This document shows, piece by piece, positions 44,019 through 53,514 of a stretch of DNA of 64,000 nucleotides. The stretch covers positions 1 through 64,000 of the forward strand of contig JAWKSY010000008.1 in assembly GCA_041402125.1 (NCBI GenBank). Direction: 5' to 3'. Numbering within the stretch: the stretch's first letter is position 1; each line of letters opens with the position of its first letter. Made by a program: the position numbers and the translations under genes. This DNA comes from JAWKSY01 sp041402125 (GTDB lineage: Bacteria; Planctomycetota; GCA-002687715; DRQF01). The notes below the pieces were generated by a model that worked only from the letters and a program-made list of their open reading frames with translations, was not told where the DNA came from and ran no database searches.

Positions 44019-45353
44019 ATGAGCCAACCGGCCGACACCATGGAGAAGCTCGTTTCGCTGTGCAAGCGACGCGGGATCATCTTCCCGAGCAGCGAGATCT
44101 ACGGCGGCCTGAAGTCCTGCTGGGACTACGGCCCCCTCGGCGTCGAGCTGAAGCGGAACGTCAAGGACAACTGGTGGCACGAGATGGTCCGGCGCCGCCG
44201 GGACGTCGTCGGCATCGACGCCAGCATCCTGATGCACCCGAAGGTCTGGGAGACCAGCGGCCACGTGGCCGGCTTCAACGACCCGCTGGTCGACTGCAAG
44301 AAGTGCAAGGCGCGCTTCCGCCAGGACACGATCGACGGCCAGGTCTGCCCCGAGAAGCCCTCGAAGCGTCCGGGTGAGTGCGACGGCGAACTGACCGAGC
44401 CCCGCCAGTTCAACCTGATGTTCAAGACGAACATGGGACCGGTCGAGAGCGAGGGCTCCACCGTCTACCTGCGCCCCGAGACGGCGCAGGGCATCTTCGT
44501 CAACTTCAAGAACGTCGTGGACACGTCCCGCGTGAAGCCGCCCTTCGGCATCGCGCAGCAGGGAAAGTCCTTCCGCAACGAGATCGTCACCGAGAACTTC
44601 ATCTTCCGCAGCCGCGAGTTCGAGCAGATGGAGATGGAGTTCTTCGTGCCGCCGGACGAGGCGGACAAGTGGTACACCTACTGGCGCGACGCGCGCTTCG
44701 GCTGGTTCAAGGGCCTGGGCGTCCGCGAGGAGCGCCTGCGGCTGCGCGAGCACGCCGGTGACGAGCTGGCCCACTACTCGAAGGCTTGCGCCGACGTCGA
44801 GTACGAGTTCCCCTTCGGCTGGAAGGAGCTCGAGGGCATCGCGAACCGCACCGACTTCGACCTCAAGCGCCACGCCGAGGCGACGGGACGCGACCTCCAG
44901 TTCTTCGACGACCAGAAGAAGGAGCGCTACTTCCCCTACGTGATCGAGCCGGCCCTCGGCGTCGATCGCGCCTGCCTCACCTTCCTCGTCGACGCCTACG
45001 ACGAGGAGCAGCTCGAGGACGGGGACTCGCGCACGGTGCTGCACCTCGACCCGCGCATCGCTCCGATCAAGGTCGGCATCTTCCCGCTGGTGAAGAAGGA
45101 CGGCCTGCCGGAGATCGCGGAGAAGCTCGAGGACGAGCTCCGCACCTTCTGCACCGTCTTCTACGACCAGAGCGGCGCCATCGGTCGCCGCTACCGTCGC
45201 CAGGACGAGATCGGCACGCCCTTCTGCGTCACGATCGACTTCGACACCAAGACGGACGGCACGGTGACCATCCGCGAGCGCGACTCGATGGAGCAGCATC
45301 GCCTGCCGCTGGCGCAGGTCGCTGACTACGTCCGGGCGCGCGTGACGCACTGA
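44019..45353 (+). CDS. glyS: glycyl-tRNA synthetase (single-chain, alpha2 type)
   Basis: A 444-residue class II synthetase of the dimeric kind. MEKLVSLCKRRGIIFPSSEIYGG and WDYGPLGVELKRNVKDNWW form the motif 1 region; TSGHVAGFNDPLVDCKKCK is a zinc-like knuckle; FNLMFKTNMGPV, LRPETAQGIFVNFKN and QQGKSFRNEI make up motif 2; and the C-terminal anticodon domain begins near APIKVGIFPLVKKDG. It is not the alpha/beta (GlyQ/GlyS) enzyme of E. coli. GAGGGGAC precedes the ATG. Confidence 0.96.
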   Translation: MSQPADTMEKLVSLCKRRGIIFPSSEIYGGLKSCWDYGPLGVELKRNVKDNWWHEMVRRRRDVVGIDASILMHPKVWETSGHVAGFNDPLVDCKKCKARFRQDTIDGQVCPEKPSKRPGECDGELTEPRQFNLMFKTNMGPVESEGSTVYLRPETAQGIFVNFKNVVDTSRVKPPFGIAQQGKSFRNEIVTENFIFRSREFEQMEMEFFVPPDEADKWYTYWRDARFGWFKGLGVREERLRLREHAGDELAHYSKACADVEYEFPFGWKELEGIANRTDFDLKRHAEATGRDLQFFDDQKKERYFPYVIEPALGVDRACLTFLVDAYDEEQLEDGDSRTVLHLDPRIAPIKVGIFPLVKKDGLPEIAEKLEDELRTFCTVFYDQSGAIGRRYRRQDEIGTPFCVTIDFDTKTDGTVTIRERDSMEQHRLPLAQVADYVRARVTH

Positions 45354-45385
45354 TCGCCGACTCGCGCGAGTGAAGGCGGAAGAGG

Positions 45386-45425
45386 AGAGGCCCGGCGCGG
45401 CGAGCGTCGGGCCTCTTCTCGTTCG
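45386..45425 (+). terminator. terminator of glyS
   Basis: A stem of agaggcccg (45386-45394) with cgggcctct (45408-45416), extended inward by GC pairs, is followed by TCTCGTTC. It lies 33 bases after the glyS stop codon. Confidence 0.75.
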
Positions 45426-45471
45426 GGGCGGGGTGGGGGCGTCTTCCGTGGGGGCGTCCGGTCTTGCGTCG

Positions 45472-45586
45472 GGCCTCTCATACGGTGTCAGTCACCAGAT
45501 GAGAATTCTCCGGCGAGGATCGTTCGCTTCGGCGGAGACGGTTGGCGGAGAATTCTCATCTGGTGACTGACACCGTATGAGAGGCC
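45472..45586. repeat. REP-like palindromic element, copy D (perfect 41-bp inverted repeat)
   Basis: The left arm 45472-45512 is exactly complementary to the right arm 45546-45586, with a 33-base centre. The arm contains tacggtgtcagtcacc, related to the arms of copies A and B. The outer end reads ggcctctca. Between glyS (45353) and the Kelch gene (45653) there is only this element plus two terminators, and no gene. Confidence 0.9.
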
Positions 45587-45622
45587 AACGAGAAGGGGCC
45601 CGGCGCCATGGCGCCGGGCCCC
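45587..45622 (-). terminator. terminator of the Kelch lipoprotein gene
   Basis: A perfect 13-bp GC stem (ggggcccggcgcc at 45595-45607 with ggcgccgggcccc at 45610-45622) is followed, in the minus direction, by TTCTCGTT. The tight loop implies the innermost pairs open. Confidence 0.75.
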
Positions 45623-45652
45623 GTCCGGTTCACCCGCGAGGGAAGGTGCGGG

Positions 45653-47746
45653 TCACTGCTGCTGCATCTGCGTCGTGATGCAGTCGCCGATCGTGCCGCC
45701 GATCGGGGTGAGGCGCAGGAGGGCGCTCGTGGCGGCGATGCCGTCCGCGGCGGCGTTCCAGTGGAGCGTCACCGTGCCGTTCTGCAGGTTCACCGTGTCG
45801 GCGTAGTTGGTCAGCGTGGCGAAGCGGAAGGTCGCGCCGTTGTCGTCGGAGACCTGCAGGATGCAGAAGGCCTTGTCGCCTTCGGCGTCATCCAGGTTGA
45901 AGGTCACCGGGACGTCGATGCCGCCGTTCGAGGACGCGGTCGCGAAGTCGATCACGAGGTTCGTGGCGACCGGAGCCGAGTTGGTGAAGGGGTAGTACTC
46001 GACGCTGTCGAGCGCCGGGCCGCTCTGGTCGAGTCCCGAACCGCCGATGATGACCGCGGCGCCGCCGTTGACGGTCGTCGAGGTGTGGAAGGCGCGCGCC
46101 GTGGACAGCGAGGCCACCGGGCTGAACGCACCGAGGGTCTCCTCGGTGAAGCAGGCCGGGAGGAAGGCCTCGGACAGGTTCGTCGCCGTGTCCGACACCA
46201 GGCCGAGGGTCTGCGATCCCATGCCGAGCGCGGTGAGACCGCCGGTCACGAGGAGCTCGCCGGTGCCGAGACGCGTGGTCGCGTGGTTGGCGCGGCCGAC
46301 GAGCATGAAGTCCACCTGGGACGAGAAGCCCGCCGGGATGGTCGCACCGCCGAAGGTCATCGGGAAGGTGCGGTAGGCGTGCGCGGTGCCGAGCAGCGTG
46401 GTCGGGCTCGTGATCTGGCGACCGCCGATCAGGTAGCAGACGCCGTTGACCAGCACCGTCGCGGTGTGATCGCGGCGGTCGATCGCCGGGCCGGAATCGG
46501 TGGCCCAGGGGTTCGAGCCGTTCTGGAACAGCTTGAGGTCGAAGGTGACGGCCTGCAGCGGCATGCCGACCATCGGGTCGAAGCCGCCCGCGAGGAGGAC
46601 GCGACCGTCGGGGAGCAGGCAAGCGGTGTGCTGCGTCCGGGCGGTCGGCATCGGGAAGGCCACGGTCGTGAAGGTGTTCGTGACCGGATCGTAGATCTCG
46701 GCCGTCGAGGCCGCGGTGCCGTCACCGCCCGCGATGAGGACGGTGTTGTTCGGCAGCCAGGTCGCGGTGTGGCCGAAGCGCGTCGCGTTCATGGCCGGAC
46801 CGGTGGTCACCGCGCCGTTCGCGTAGATCTCGGTCGAGTTGGTCGGGGTGCCGCCGTCGTTCATGCCGCCGGCCACGAGGACGCGCGCGACGCAGTTGAG
46901 CGGCGAGCTGCTGTCGTAGAAGAAGCTCGAGGCGTGCTGGACGCGCTCGGTCGCCATCGTGAAGGGGCCCGACGCGGTCGTGTGGATCATGTTCGAGGTG
47001 TCGAACGCGAGATCCTCGATCGAATCGAGGGCGAAGAGGCCGCCCTTGCCGGTGTCCTCGGTGAGGCCGCCCGCGATGACGATCTGGTTGCCCGCGACGT
47101 GGAACAGGTTGACCGCGGTGTGACGCATCACGCCCAGCGCGCCGCTGCCCATCTGCGGGCCGGGCGCGGCGTTGGTGTCACCGCTACTCGAGGTCATCGG
47201 CAGGCCGGCCGGCGCGTCGACGTTGCACATCAGCGCGCTCTGAACGCTCTGCCCCGCGACGACGGTCTGGCCGTCGATCAGCGCGCAGACGTTGCCGCCG
47301 AAGGGCAGGTCCGAGTTCACGCACCAGTAGAACACGCCGTTGAGCGAGCTCTGGTTGGCACCGAAGGACGTCGTGGTCGCCGGGTCGAAGTAGTCGTCCG
47401 AGGCGATGCCGGCGTCCGAGAGCTGCATCATCGACGCGGGCGTCATCATGACCGGGCTCTCGCCCGCGTCGAGCTGACCGTTCATGTTGGTGTCGAAGAA
47501 GTACTGCAGCAGCAGCTGGAACTGCTGCGCCGAGACTCCGGAGAGGCTGAAGTCGATCTTCACCACCTGGCGACCGTTGGATCCCGTGCAGGGGGTCGCG
47601 GAGTTCAGGGTGATCTGGAGAGGAGCAACGCCGCCGTTGTTTCCATTATCCAGCCCTCCTCCACTACAGGCGGTGAGTCCCAGGACGAGACTCAGGGCCG
47701 TCATCCCGAGCAGACGGAGTCCCGCCGAGCGATTCATGCAGGTCAT
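45653..47746 (-). CDS. Kelch-repeat lipoprotein
   Basis: 697 residues from ATG 47746 (GAGAGGGAA upstream). The lipobox is GLTAC (Cys27), after which GGGLDNGNNGG forms a flexible linker. A domain of ~170 residues with EF-like acidic loops (DTNMNGQLDAGESP) comes next, then at least five Kelch-type blades of the form 'R..HTA..L....VLIAGG.....aEIYDP', for example FGHTATWLPNNTVLIAGG and QHTACLLPDGRVLLAGG. These predict a beta-propeller. The C-terminal ~120 residues form another beta domain ending with paired glutamines. It is probably outer-membrane anchored. No enzymatic motif is visible; binding to partner proteins or sugars is likely but unproven. Confidence 0.85.
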   Translation of the reverse strand: MTCMNRSAGLRLLGMTALSLVLGLTACSGGGLDNGNNGGVAPLQITLNSATPCTGSNGRQVVKIDFSLSGVSAQQFQLLLQYFFDTNMNGQLDAGESPVMMTPASMMQLSDAGIASDDYFDPATTTSFGANQSSLNGVFYWCVNSDLPFGGNVCALIDGQTVVAGQSVQSALMCNVDAPAGLPMTSSSGDTNAAPGPQMGSGALGVMRHTAVNLFHVAGNQIVIAGGLTEDTGKGGLFALDSIEDLAFDTSNMIHTTASGPFTMATERVQHASSFFYDSSSPLNCVARVLVAGGMNDGGTPTNSTEIYANGAVTTGPAMNATRFGHTATWLPNNTVLIAGGDGTAASTAEIYDPVTNTFTTVAFPMPTARTQHTACLLPDGRVLLAGGFDPMVGMPLQAVTFDLKLFQNGSNPWATDSGPAIDRRDHTATVLVNGVCYLIGGRQITSPTTLLGTAHAYRTFPMTFGGATIPAGFSSQVDFMLVGRANHATTRLGTGELLVTGGLTALGMGSQTLGLVSDTATNLSEAFLPACFTEETLGAFSPVASLSTARAFHTSTTVNGGAAVIIGGSGLDQSGPALDSVEYYPFTNSAPVATNLVIDFATASSNGGIDVPVTFNLDDAEGDKAFCILQVSDDNGATFRFATLTNYADTVNLQNGTVTLHWNAAADGIAATSALLRLTPIGGTIGDCITTQMQQQ

Positions 47747-48234
47747 CGCACACTTCCCTCTCGTGTGAACTTGGCGCAACGCAAAGGCTTAGGTTTGCCA
47801 GCTATTCCGGCGCAGATCTTACTCGGAGCCACTCGGGCCGCCAACAGGCAAAATCCCGGGGAAGCGACGACAAGTCGGCCTACGAACGATGTTTCGACCA
47901 TCCCGCGCTCGGGCTTGAGCGGCAGACGATCGGCCATCATCGGACCATGGAACGGCGACATCAGGCTGGCGAACATGGGCAGGGCAGGGGGCGTGCCGTC
48001 CACCGACGGACCGGTCCTCCCGGCGCGACCTTTCCGGGGCCGCGCTCCTTCACTCGTCATCATCAATATAGAAGGTTCACTGTCCGGATCGTCAGCTTCC
48101 CGGATTCCGGGGCGAGGCGGGTGTCCGGGGGATCGAGCAAGCTTCGCGCGGGCCCGGACTTGCGGTAGATTGCCCTCCGCGGCGCGCTTTCGGGCCCGCG
48201 CCGGGCCGCGTGTTCGTAAAGTGCTTGCTGGAAT
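47747..48234. other. intergenic region between divergent Kelch and ligase-like genes
   Basis: 488 bases with lower G+C than the neighbours. It should hold the promoters of both divergent genes. I see short A/T-rich patches (around 47765-47830 and 48055-48075) but no convincing gene, RNA gene or repeat. Open frames across it lack recognisable similarity or good start signals. Confidence 0.6.
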
Positions 48235-50755
48235 GTGTTTGGGGACGATCCGACGGTGAATCGAGCCGTGTCCGAGTCGCCGACGGTCCGCCTGCTCCGC
48301 GCCCTCGCGGGCTTCTTCCTCGTGGCGGGGGCCCTGGCGGCCGGCCTGGCCTGGCGCCTGGACTGGTTCGAGCAGACGGCGCTGCCGAAACGGATCGCCT
48401 TCCTCGCCTTCGGCCCCCTGGCTCTCGCCGCCGAGGGCGCGGCCGCCCTCCTGGCGCGCGGTGGGAGCCGCACCGCGTTCCCCCGGGGGCTCCGACTCGT
48501 CCTGATCCTCGGCCTCCTGCTCCTCGCCTGGCGGCTCCTCGCCGCCGTCTACGCCCTCAGCCCCACCGCCGCGCCCGACTCCGTGCTCGATTCCGCCGCC
48601 GTCCTCGCCTGGCTCATCGCCGCGGGCCTGGCGGCCCAGCGGCGCCCGGTCCGGGTGGCGCTGGGGGCGGCCGCCGTCGTCGGCGTGCTGCTCGCGTCCC
48701 TCGTCGGCCTGGTCCAGCACGCGGTGGCGAATCCCGGGCGATGGCCCTTCCGCGGGGACGCCGGCGAGGCCCTCCTCGAGGCCCTCCGGGGCGGCTTCGA
48801 GTCGCTCGGCCTCGACCGGTTGGGGCAGACCGCGGTCCCGGCGTCCCTCTTCGGGCACGCGAACTTCGGGGCCGAATTCGTGGTCGCGGGCCTGCCGCTC
48901 GCCCTCGCGATCGGCCTGTCCCTCGCGACGCGAGGGGGGGAGGGGGCCTTCGGCCGCCGGCTCGTCGCGATCCCCTGTCTCCTGGCGACCGGATTCGGGG
49001 CCCTCTACGTGGCGCGGGCCTCGTCCCGGGCGGCGTTGCTCGCCCTGGGCCTCACCGCGCTCGTCTTCCTCGTCCACGCCGTCGCGAACGGCTGGCGGCA
49101 CCGTCCGCTCCTCGGCTCGCGCGGGCTCCACCTCGCGGCCGCGGCGACCCTCCTGCTCGCGCTCGCGGGCGCCGGAGCCTGGGCCGCCTCCCGCACGGAC
49201 TTCGAGCCGCGGCACGGTCAGGTCCGCACCTCGCTGGCCCGCCGGGTCGCCAGCGCCTTCGACGCCGGGAACACGACGGTGCGCGAGCGCCTCGACCTCT
49301 GGGCCAACAGCGTCGCGATCGCCGAGGACCGTCCCGTCTTCGGCGTCGGGCCCGGCGGCTTCGCCCGCGCCTACCCGGCCTGGGCCGACGCGCGGCGCGT
49401 CCACGAGGCCGGCCGCCTGAGCCTCCGACGCCAGCCCGAGCATCCGCACCACGAGCTGGTCCTGATCCTCGCGGAAGGCGGCGTCCCGGCCGCGGCGCTC
49501 GCGACGCTCGCGGCGCTCCTGATCCTCGGCATCGCGGCCGCGTCCTTCCGGGATGCGGTGAGACGCCCCTTCGCGGCCGGCCTCCCCCTCGTCGGGGGCG
49601 TGAGTTCGCTCCTCTCGCTCGGTCTCCTGGCCTCGGTCTCGCTCCCCCTCCAGCACGCCGCGACCACGGTGCTCGGCGTCCTCGTCGTCGCCGGACTGGC
49701 GGTCCGCGACGAGGCCCGTCGCGTCCCGCTCTCGCGCGGCGCGATCCTCCTGGCCCTCCTGGCCGCGATCCTGCTGATCGCGGGATCGGCCCCGCGCGTG
49801 CGGGCGCTCGCGGGAGCCTCGCGCGACGTGGCCATCGCGTCCGCGGCGCGCGGCGCGGAGGCGGCCGACGTCGTCGCTCGGAGGACGGGGGCGCTGACCG
49901 AGCTCCGACACCTCGACGCCGCGCTCGCGCGGACCCCGGACGATCACGGCCTCCGCCTCGCGCGCGCCGACGCGCTGCGTCGTCTCGGTTTCTCGGGCGA
50001 GGCCCGGTCCGAGTACGGACGCGCGCTCGAGCACCGAACCTCATCAACGCCTGGATCGGCATCGCCGATCTCGAACGCAGGCGGGCCGACTGGAGGCCTC
50101 GCGCCGCGCCGCCCGTCAGGCGCTCGATCTCATGCCGCGCGATCCGGCCGCGCGACTCGCCCTGGCGCGGACCGACGCGGCCTCGGGCTTCGATCAGCGC
50201 GCGTGGCGGGGATTCCGCTCGGCGCTCGCGGCCGAGCCCGAAGGTCCCCTGCGTCTCGCCGTCCTCGTCGAGCTCGCGGACGCGGCCGCGCAGCGCGGAG
50301 ACGCGCTCGCCGCGTCCTTCTTCGCGGAGCAGGCCCGCTACCTCGGACCGGATCATCCCGCCGTCGACCTCGTGACCGCGCGCATCGCGCAGCGCTTCGC
50401 CCCGGGCTCGCCCGCGGTCGCCGCCGCCTGGCAACGCGTGCTCGATCGCGACGGCGCCAACGTCGAGGCCCTCGTCGCGCGGGGCGTCGCCCATCTCGCC
50501 GCGGGCCAGGCCGTCGACGCGCTCGCCCTCCTGCAGACGGCCTCCGGTCTCGACCCGCGAAACCCCGAGATCCTCTACCAGCGGGCGCGCGCGCTCGCCG
50601 CCGCCGCTCGCTACCAGGAGGCCCACGGCCTCCTGATCGAATGCGCGCGACTCACCGCTCGTCCCGGCGGCGACATGGGCCTCTTCGATCGGGCGGTGCG
50701 TCTCGCCCAGTCGATGCAGGCGCGCCTCGTCGAGGGCGGCAACGGCGGCTCCTGA
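48235..50755 (+). CDS. O-antigen ligase/polymerase-like membrane protein with TPR domain (two frameshifts)
   Basis: A GTG start opens a ~590-residue membrane part with about ten to twelve hydrophobic helices and the Wzy/WaaL-type periplasmic loop ERLDLWANSVAIAEDRPVFGVGPGGF followed by QPEHPHHELVLILAEGG (a His-rich loop typical of ligases). The C-terminal TPR part continues only if one base is restored near 50038 (HRaNLINAWIGIADLERR) and another near 50091 (ADlEASRRAARQALDLMPRDPAAR); it then runs through FDQRAWRGFRSALAAEPEG and ASGLDPRNPEILYQ to NGGS. Together this predicts one protein of ~840 residues. It probably joins or polymerises surface polysaccharide. Whether the indels are real is unknown. 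Confidence 0.75.
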
Positions 50756-50859
50756 CGGCGCGACGCGTCCTCCCCGAGGCGCCCGGAGGCGCGTGGTAGA
50801 ATCCCGCCCGCGCGCCGCTCCCGGCGCCTCCCGCTCCGACCGCCCGCGAGGATTCCAGG

Positions 50860-53430
50860 ATGTCGCGTCTCCCGTCCGTCTTCCTTCTCGTCGCTCTCGC
50901 CCTGGCGTGGTTCGCCCCGGCGCTTCCGGCCCAGGACCTCCCCTCGCCGGCCGACTACCTCGGCTGGCAACCCGGTGAGCGCTACACCGCCCACCACCTC
51001 GTGGTCGGCTACCTCGACGAGCTGGATCGGCGCTCCGATCGCGTCCGCGTGGTCCGCTACGGACGCACGAACGAGGACCGCGAGCTCGTCCTCGCCTTCG
51101 TGACCTCGGCCGAGAACCAGGCGCGGCTCGAGGAGCTGCGACTCCGCATGGAGAAGATCGCCGATCCGCGTCGGCTGGCCGAGGGCGAGACGGCGGCGGA
51201 TCTGATCGCGGACCAGCCCGTCTTCGTGTGGATGTCCTACTGCGTCCACGGCAACGAGACCTCTTGCACCGAGGCCGCGCTCCAGCTCGTCCACGATCTG
51301 GCGGCCGCCGCCACCGAGGAGGGGCGGAAGCTCCTCCAGGACGCCGTCGTGATCGTCGACCCCTGCGTGAACCCCGACGGCCGTGATCGCTACGTGAACT
51401 GGTTCAACGGCGTCGTCGGGCGGCGCGGCGATCCGCATCCCGCCGCGATGGAGCACGACGAGCCCTGGCCGGGCGGACGCTTCAACCACTACGGGTTCGA
51501 TCTCAACCGCGACTGGGCCTTCGCCTCCCAGATCGAGACGCGGTCACGGCTGAAGCAGTTCGTTCGCTGGCACCCGCAGGTGCACGGCGACTTCCACGAG
51601 ATGGGCCACGACAGCAGCTACTTCTTCTTCCCGGCCGAGCTCCCGGTCAACGCGAACCTGCCGCCCTACACGCTCGAGTGGGGCGAGATCTTCGGCCGCG
51701 GCAACGCGGCCGCGTTCGACGCGCGCGGCTGGGCCTACTACACGGCCGAGTCCTTCGATCTCTTCTACCCCGGCTACGGCGACTCCTGGCCGAGCTTCAC
51801 CGGTGCAATCGGCATGACCTACGAGCAGGCCGGGCACTCGTCCTCGGGGCTCGCGGTCGAGCGCGAGGACGGCGAGATCCTGACCCTCGAGGACCGCATC
51901 GAGCACCACCTCGTCGCCTCCAAGGCGACGATCGGCACCGCCGCGGCGCGGCGCGCGGAGCTCCTCCGCGACTACCAGCGCTTCCGGGAGAGCGCGATCG
52001 AGGAGGGCCGCGGGGGCGAGGTGCGGGAGTTCATCCTCGAGCCGGGCGCCGATTCCGAACGGACCGCGCGCCTCGTCGAGCTCCTGCTCGCCCAGGGAAT
52101 CGAGGTCCGTCGCGCGACGACCGGCTTCCGCGTGCCGACCGCGGTGGATTTCCAGGGCGGCCGCTCGGATCGCCAGTTCGCCGCGGGCACCTACCTGGTG
52201 TCGCTCGCGCAGCCGCTCAAGCGCCTCGCGAAGACCCTGCTCGAGCCGCGGACCGAGATCCGCGAGCTCTTCTTCTACGACGTGTCCGCCTGGTCTCTGC
52301 CCTACGCCTTCGGCGTCACCGCTCACTGGTCGCCGCTCGCGGTCGAGGTCGCGGCCGAGCCGGTCCTCGAGGTGCCCCGCTCGACCGGCGCGGTGGAGGA
52401 GGGCGACGCGACCTACGGCTACCTCCTGCGCTGGGACCGGATCGCCACGATCCGCGCGACCCTCCGGCTCTTCGAGCGGGACGTCGTCGTGCGCAGCGCC
52501 GGCAAGTCCTTCACGATGCAGGGTCGGGAGTGGCCGCGCGGAACGGTCTTCGTCGCGAGGGGCGGCAACCCGCGCAACCTCGACGCGATCGTCGCCGAGG
52601 TGGCGACGGAGACCGGCGCCACCTTCGTGCCGGTGAAGACGGGCATGTCCGAGAAGGGGATCGACCTCGGTTCCGACAACGTCACGCGACTGCGTCCGAC
52701 CCGCGTCGCGCTCGTCGGAGGAGAGGGCGTCTCGGCCACGAGCTTCGGGGCGGCCCGCTTCCTCCTCGAGGAGCTCTACGACGTGCCGCACAGCGTCATC
52801 GCGCTGTCCTCGCTCGGCCGGGCGGACCTCTCCGGCTTCGGCGCGATCATCTTCCCCGACGTCTTCGGGGACCCGGGCGAGCGGACGATCACCGCGCTGC
52901 GCGAGTTCGTGCGAGACGGCGGCGTCGTCGTCGCCTGGGACGCGGCCGCGCGCTCCCTCGGCGCGGAAGGGGCGAAGCTCTCGGGGATCTCCACCCGCGA
53001 CGAGGCGGAGGAGGAGAAGCGCAAGCAGGAGCGCGAGAAGGAGAAGGACGAGAAGCCGCGTCGCATCGAGCAGCGCGAGGAGGAGGACCGCCGGCGATCG
53101 GCTCCGGGCTCGATCTTCCGCGTGGAGCTCGACCCCGCGCATCCCCTGTCCTTCGGCTACGGCGACGAGATCGTCGTGTTCAAGGGCGGCACGCGCACCT
53201 TCGATCCGCACTCGGGGCTCGCGATCGGGCTCTTCCGGGACGCTCCTCGCCTCTCCGGCTACCTCGACGAGGAGACCGACAAGCGGATGCGCGGCCGCGG
53301 CTACGCCATGGTCGAGCGTCAGGGGCGCGGTTCGGTCGTCTTCTTCGCCGAGGACCCCAACTTCCGCAGCGCCTGGCACGGACTCTCGCGCCTCCTCCTC
53401 AACGCGATCATCCTGCTCCCGCGCAACTGA
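50860..53430 (+). CDS. secreted M14-family zinc metallocarboxypeptidase
   Basis: 856 residues with a signal peptide (FLLVALALAWFAPALPA, cleaved near residue 24). Zinc ligands are H130 and E133 in CVHGNETS and H246 in GDFHEMG. The catalytic Glu is probably E322 in GMTYEQAG. VDPCVNPDGRDRYVNW and FDLNRDWAF complete the M14 pattern. The C-terminal half has a class-I GATase-like domain (RVALVGGEGVSATSFGAARFLLEELY and ...FVRDGGVVVAWDAAARSL). It is interrupted by a ~45-residue stretch of Lys, Glu and Arg (around residues 707-750). It likely degrades peptides in the periplasm or outside the cell. Confidence 0.92.
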   Translation: MSRLPSVFLLVALALAWFAPALPAQDLPSPADYLGWQPGERYTAHHLVVGYLDELDRRSDRVRVVRYGRTNEDRELVLAFVTSAENQARLEELRLRMEKIADPRRLAEGETAADLIADQPVFVWMSYCVHGNETSCTEAALQLVHDLAAAATEEGRKLLQDAVVIVDPCVNPDGRDRYVNWFNGVVGRRGDPHPAAMEHDEPWPGGRFNHYGFDLNRDWAFASQIETRSRLKQFVRWHPQVHGDFHEMGHDSSYFFFPAELPVNANLPPYTLEWGEIFGRGNAAAFDARGWAYYTAESFDLFYPGYGDSWPSFTGAIGMTYEQAGHSSSGLAVEREDGEILTLEDRIEHHLVASKATIGTAAARRAELLRDYQRFRESAIEEGRGGEVREFILEPGADSERTARLVELLLAQGIEVRRATTGFRVPTAVDFQGGRSDRQFAAGTYLVSLAQPLKRLAKTLLEPRTEIRELFFYDVSAWSLPYAFGVTAHWSPLAVEVAAEPVLEVPRSTGAVEEGDATYGYLLRWDRIATIRATLRLFERDVVVRSAGKSFTMQGREWPRGTVFVARGGNPRNLDAIVAEVATETGATFVPVKTGMSEKGIDLGSDNVTRLRPTRVALVGGEGVSATSFGAARFLLEELYDVPHSVIALSSLGRADLSGFGAIIFPDVFGDPGERTITALREFVRDGGVVVAWDAAARSLGAEGAKLSGISTRDEAEEEKRKQEREKEKDEKPRRIEQREEEDRRRSAPGSIFRVELDPAHPLSFGYGDEIVVFKGGTRTFDPHSGLAIGLFRDAPRLSGYLDEETDKRMRGRGYAMVERQGRGSVVFFAEDPNFRSAWHGLSRLLLNAIILLPRN

Positions 53431-53450
53431 GGCGCGTCGGGCGCCGGAAC

Positions 53451-53490
53451 GAGAACGGGCCGCGTCTCCGGGGAGACGCGGCCCGTTCTC
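53451..53490. terminator. bidirectional terminator hairpin
   Basis: A perfect 19-bp stem (53451-53469 with 53472-53490) has a minimal loop. It lies between two convergent genes and can act in both directions. Confidence 0.85.
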
Positions 53491-53514
53491 ATGGGAGGAA
53501 GGACTCCGCCGGGA

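Noticed and set aside
47747..48234. Short open frame on the minus strand in the Kelch/ligase gap (MMTSEGARPRKGRAG...)
   Set aside because: No ribosome binding site, no recognisable similarity, and a composition that fits non-coding sequence.
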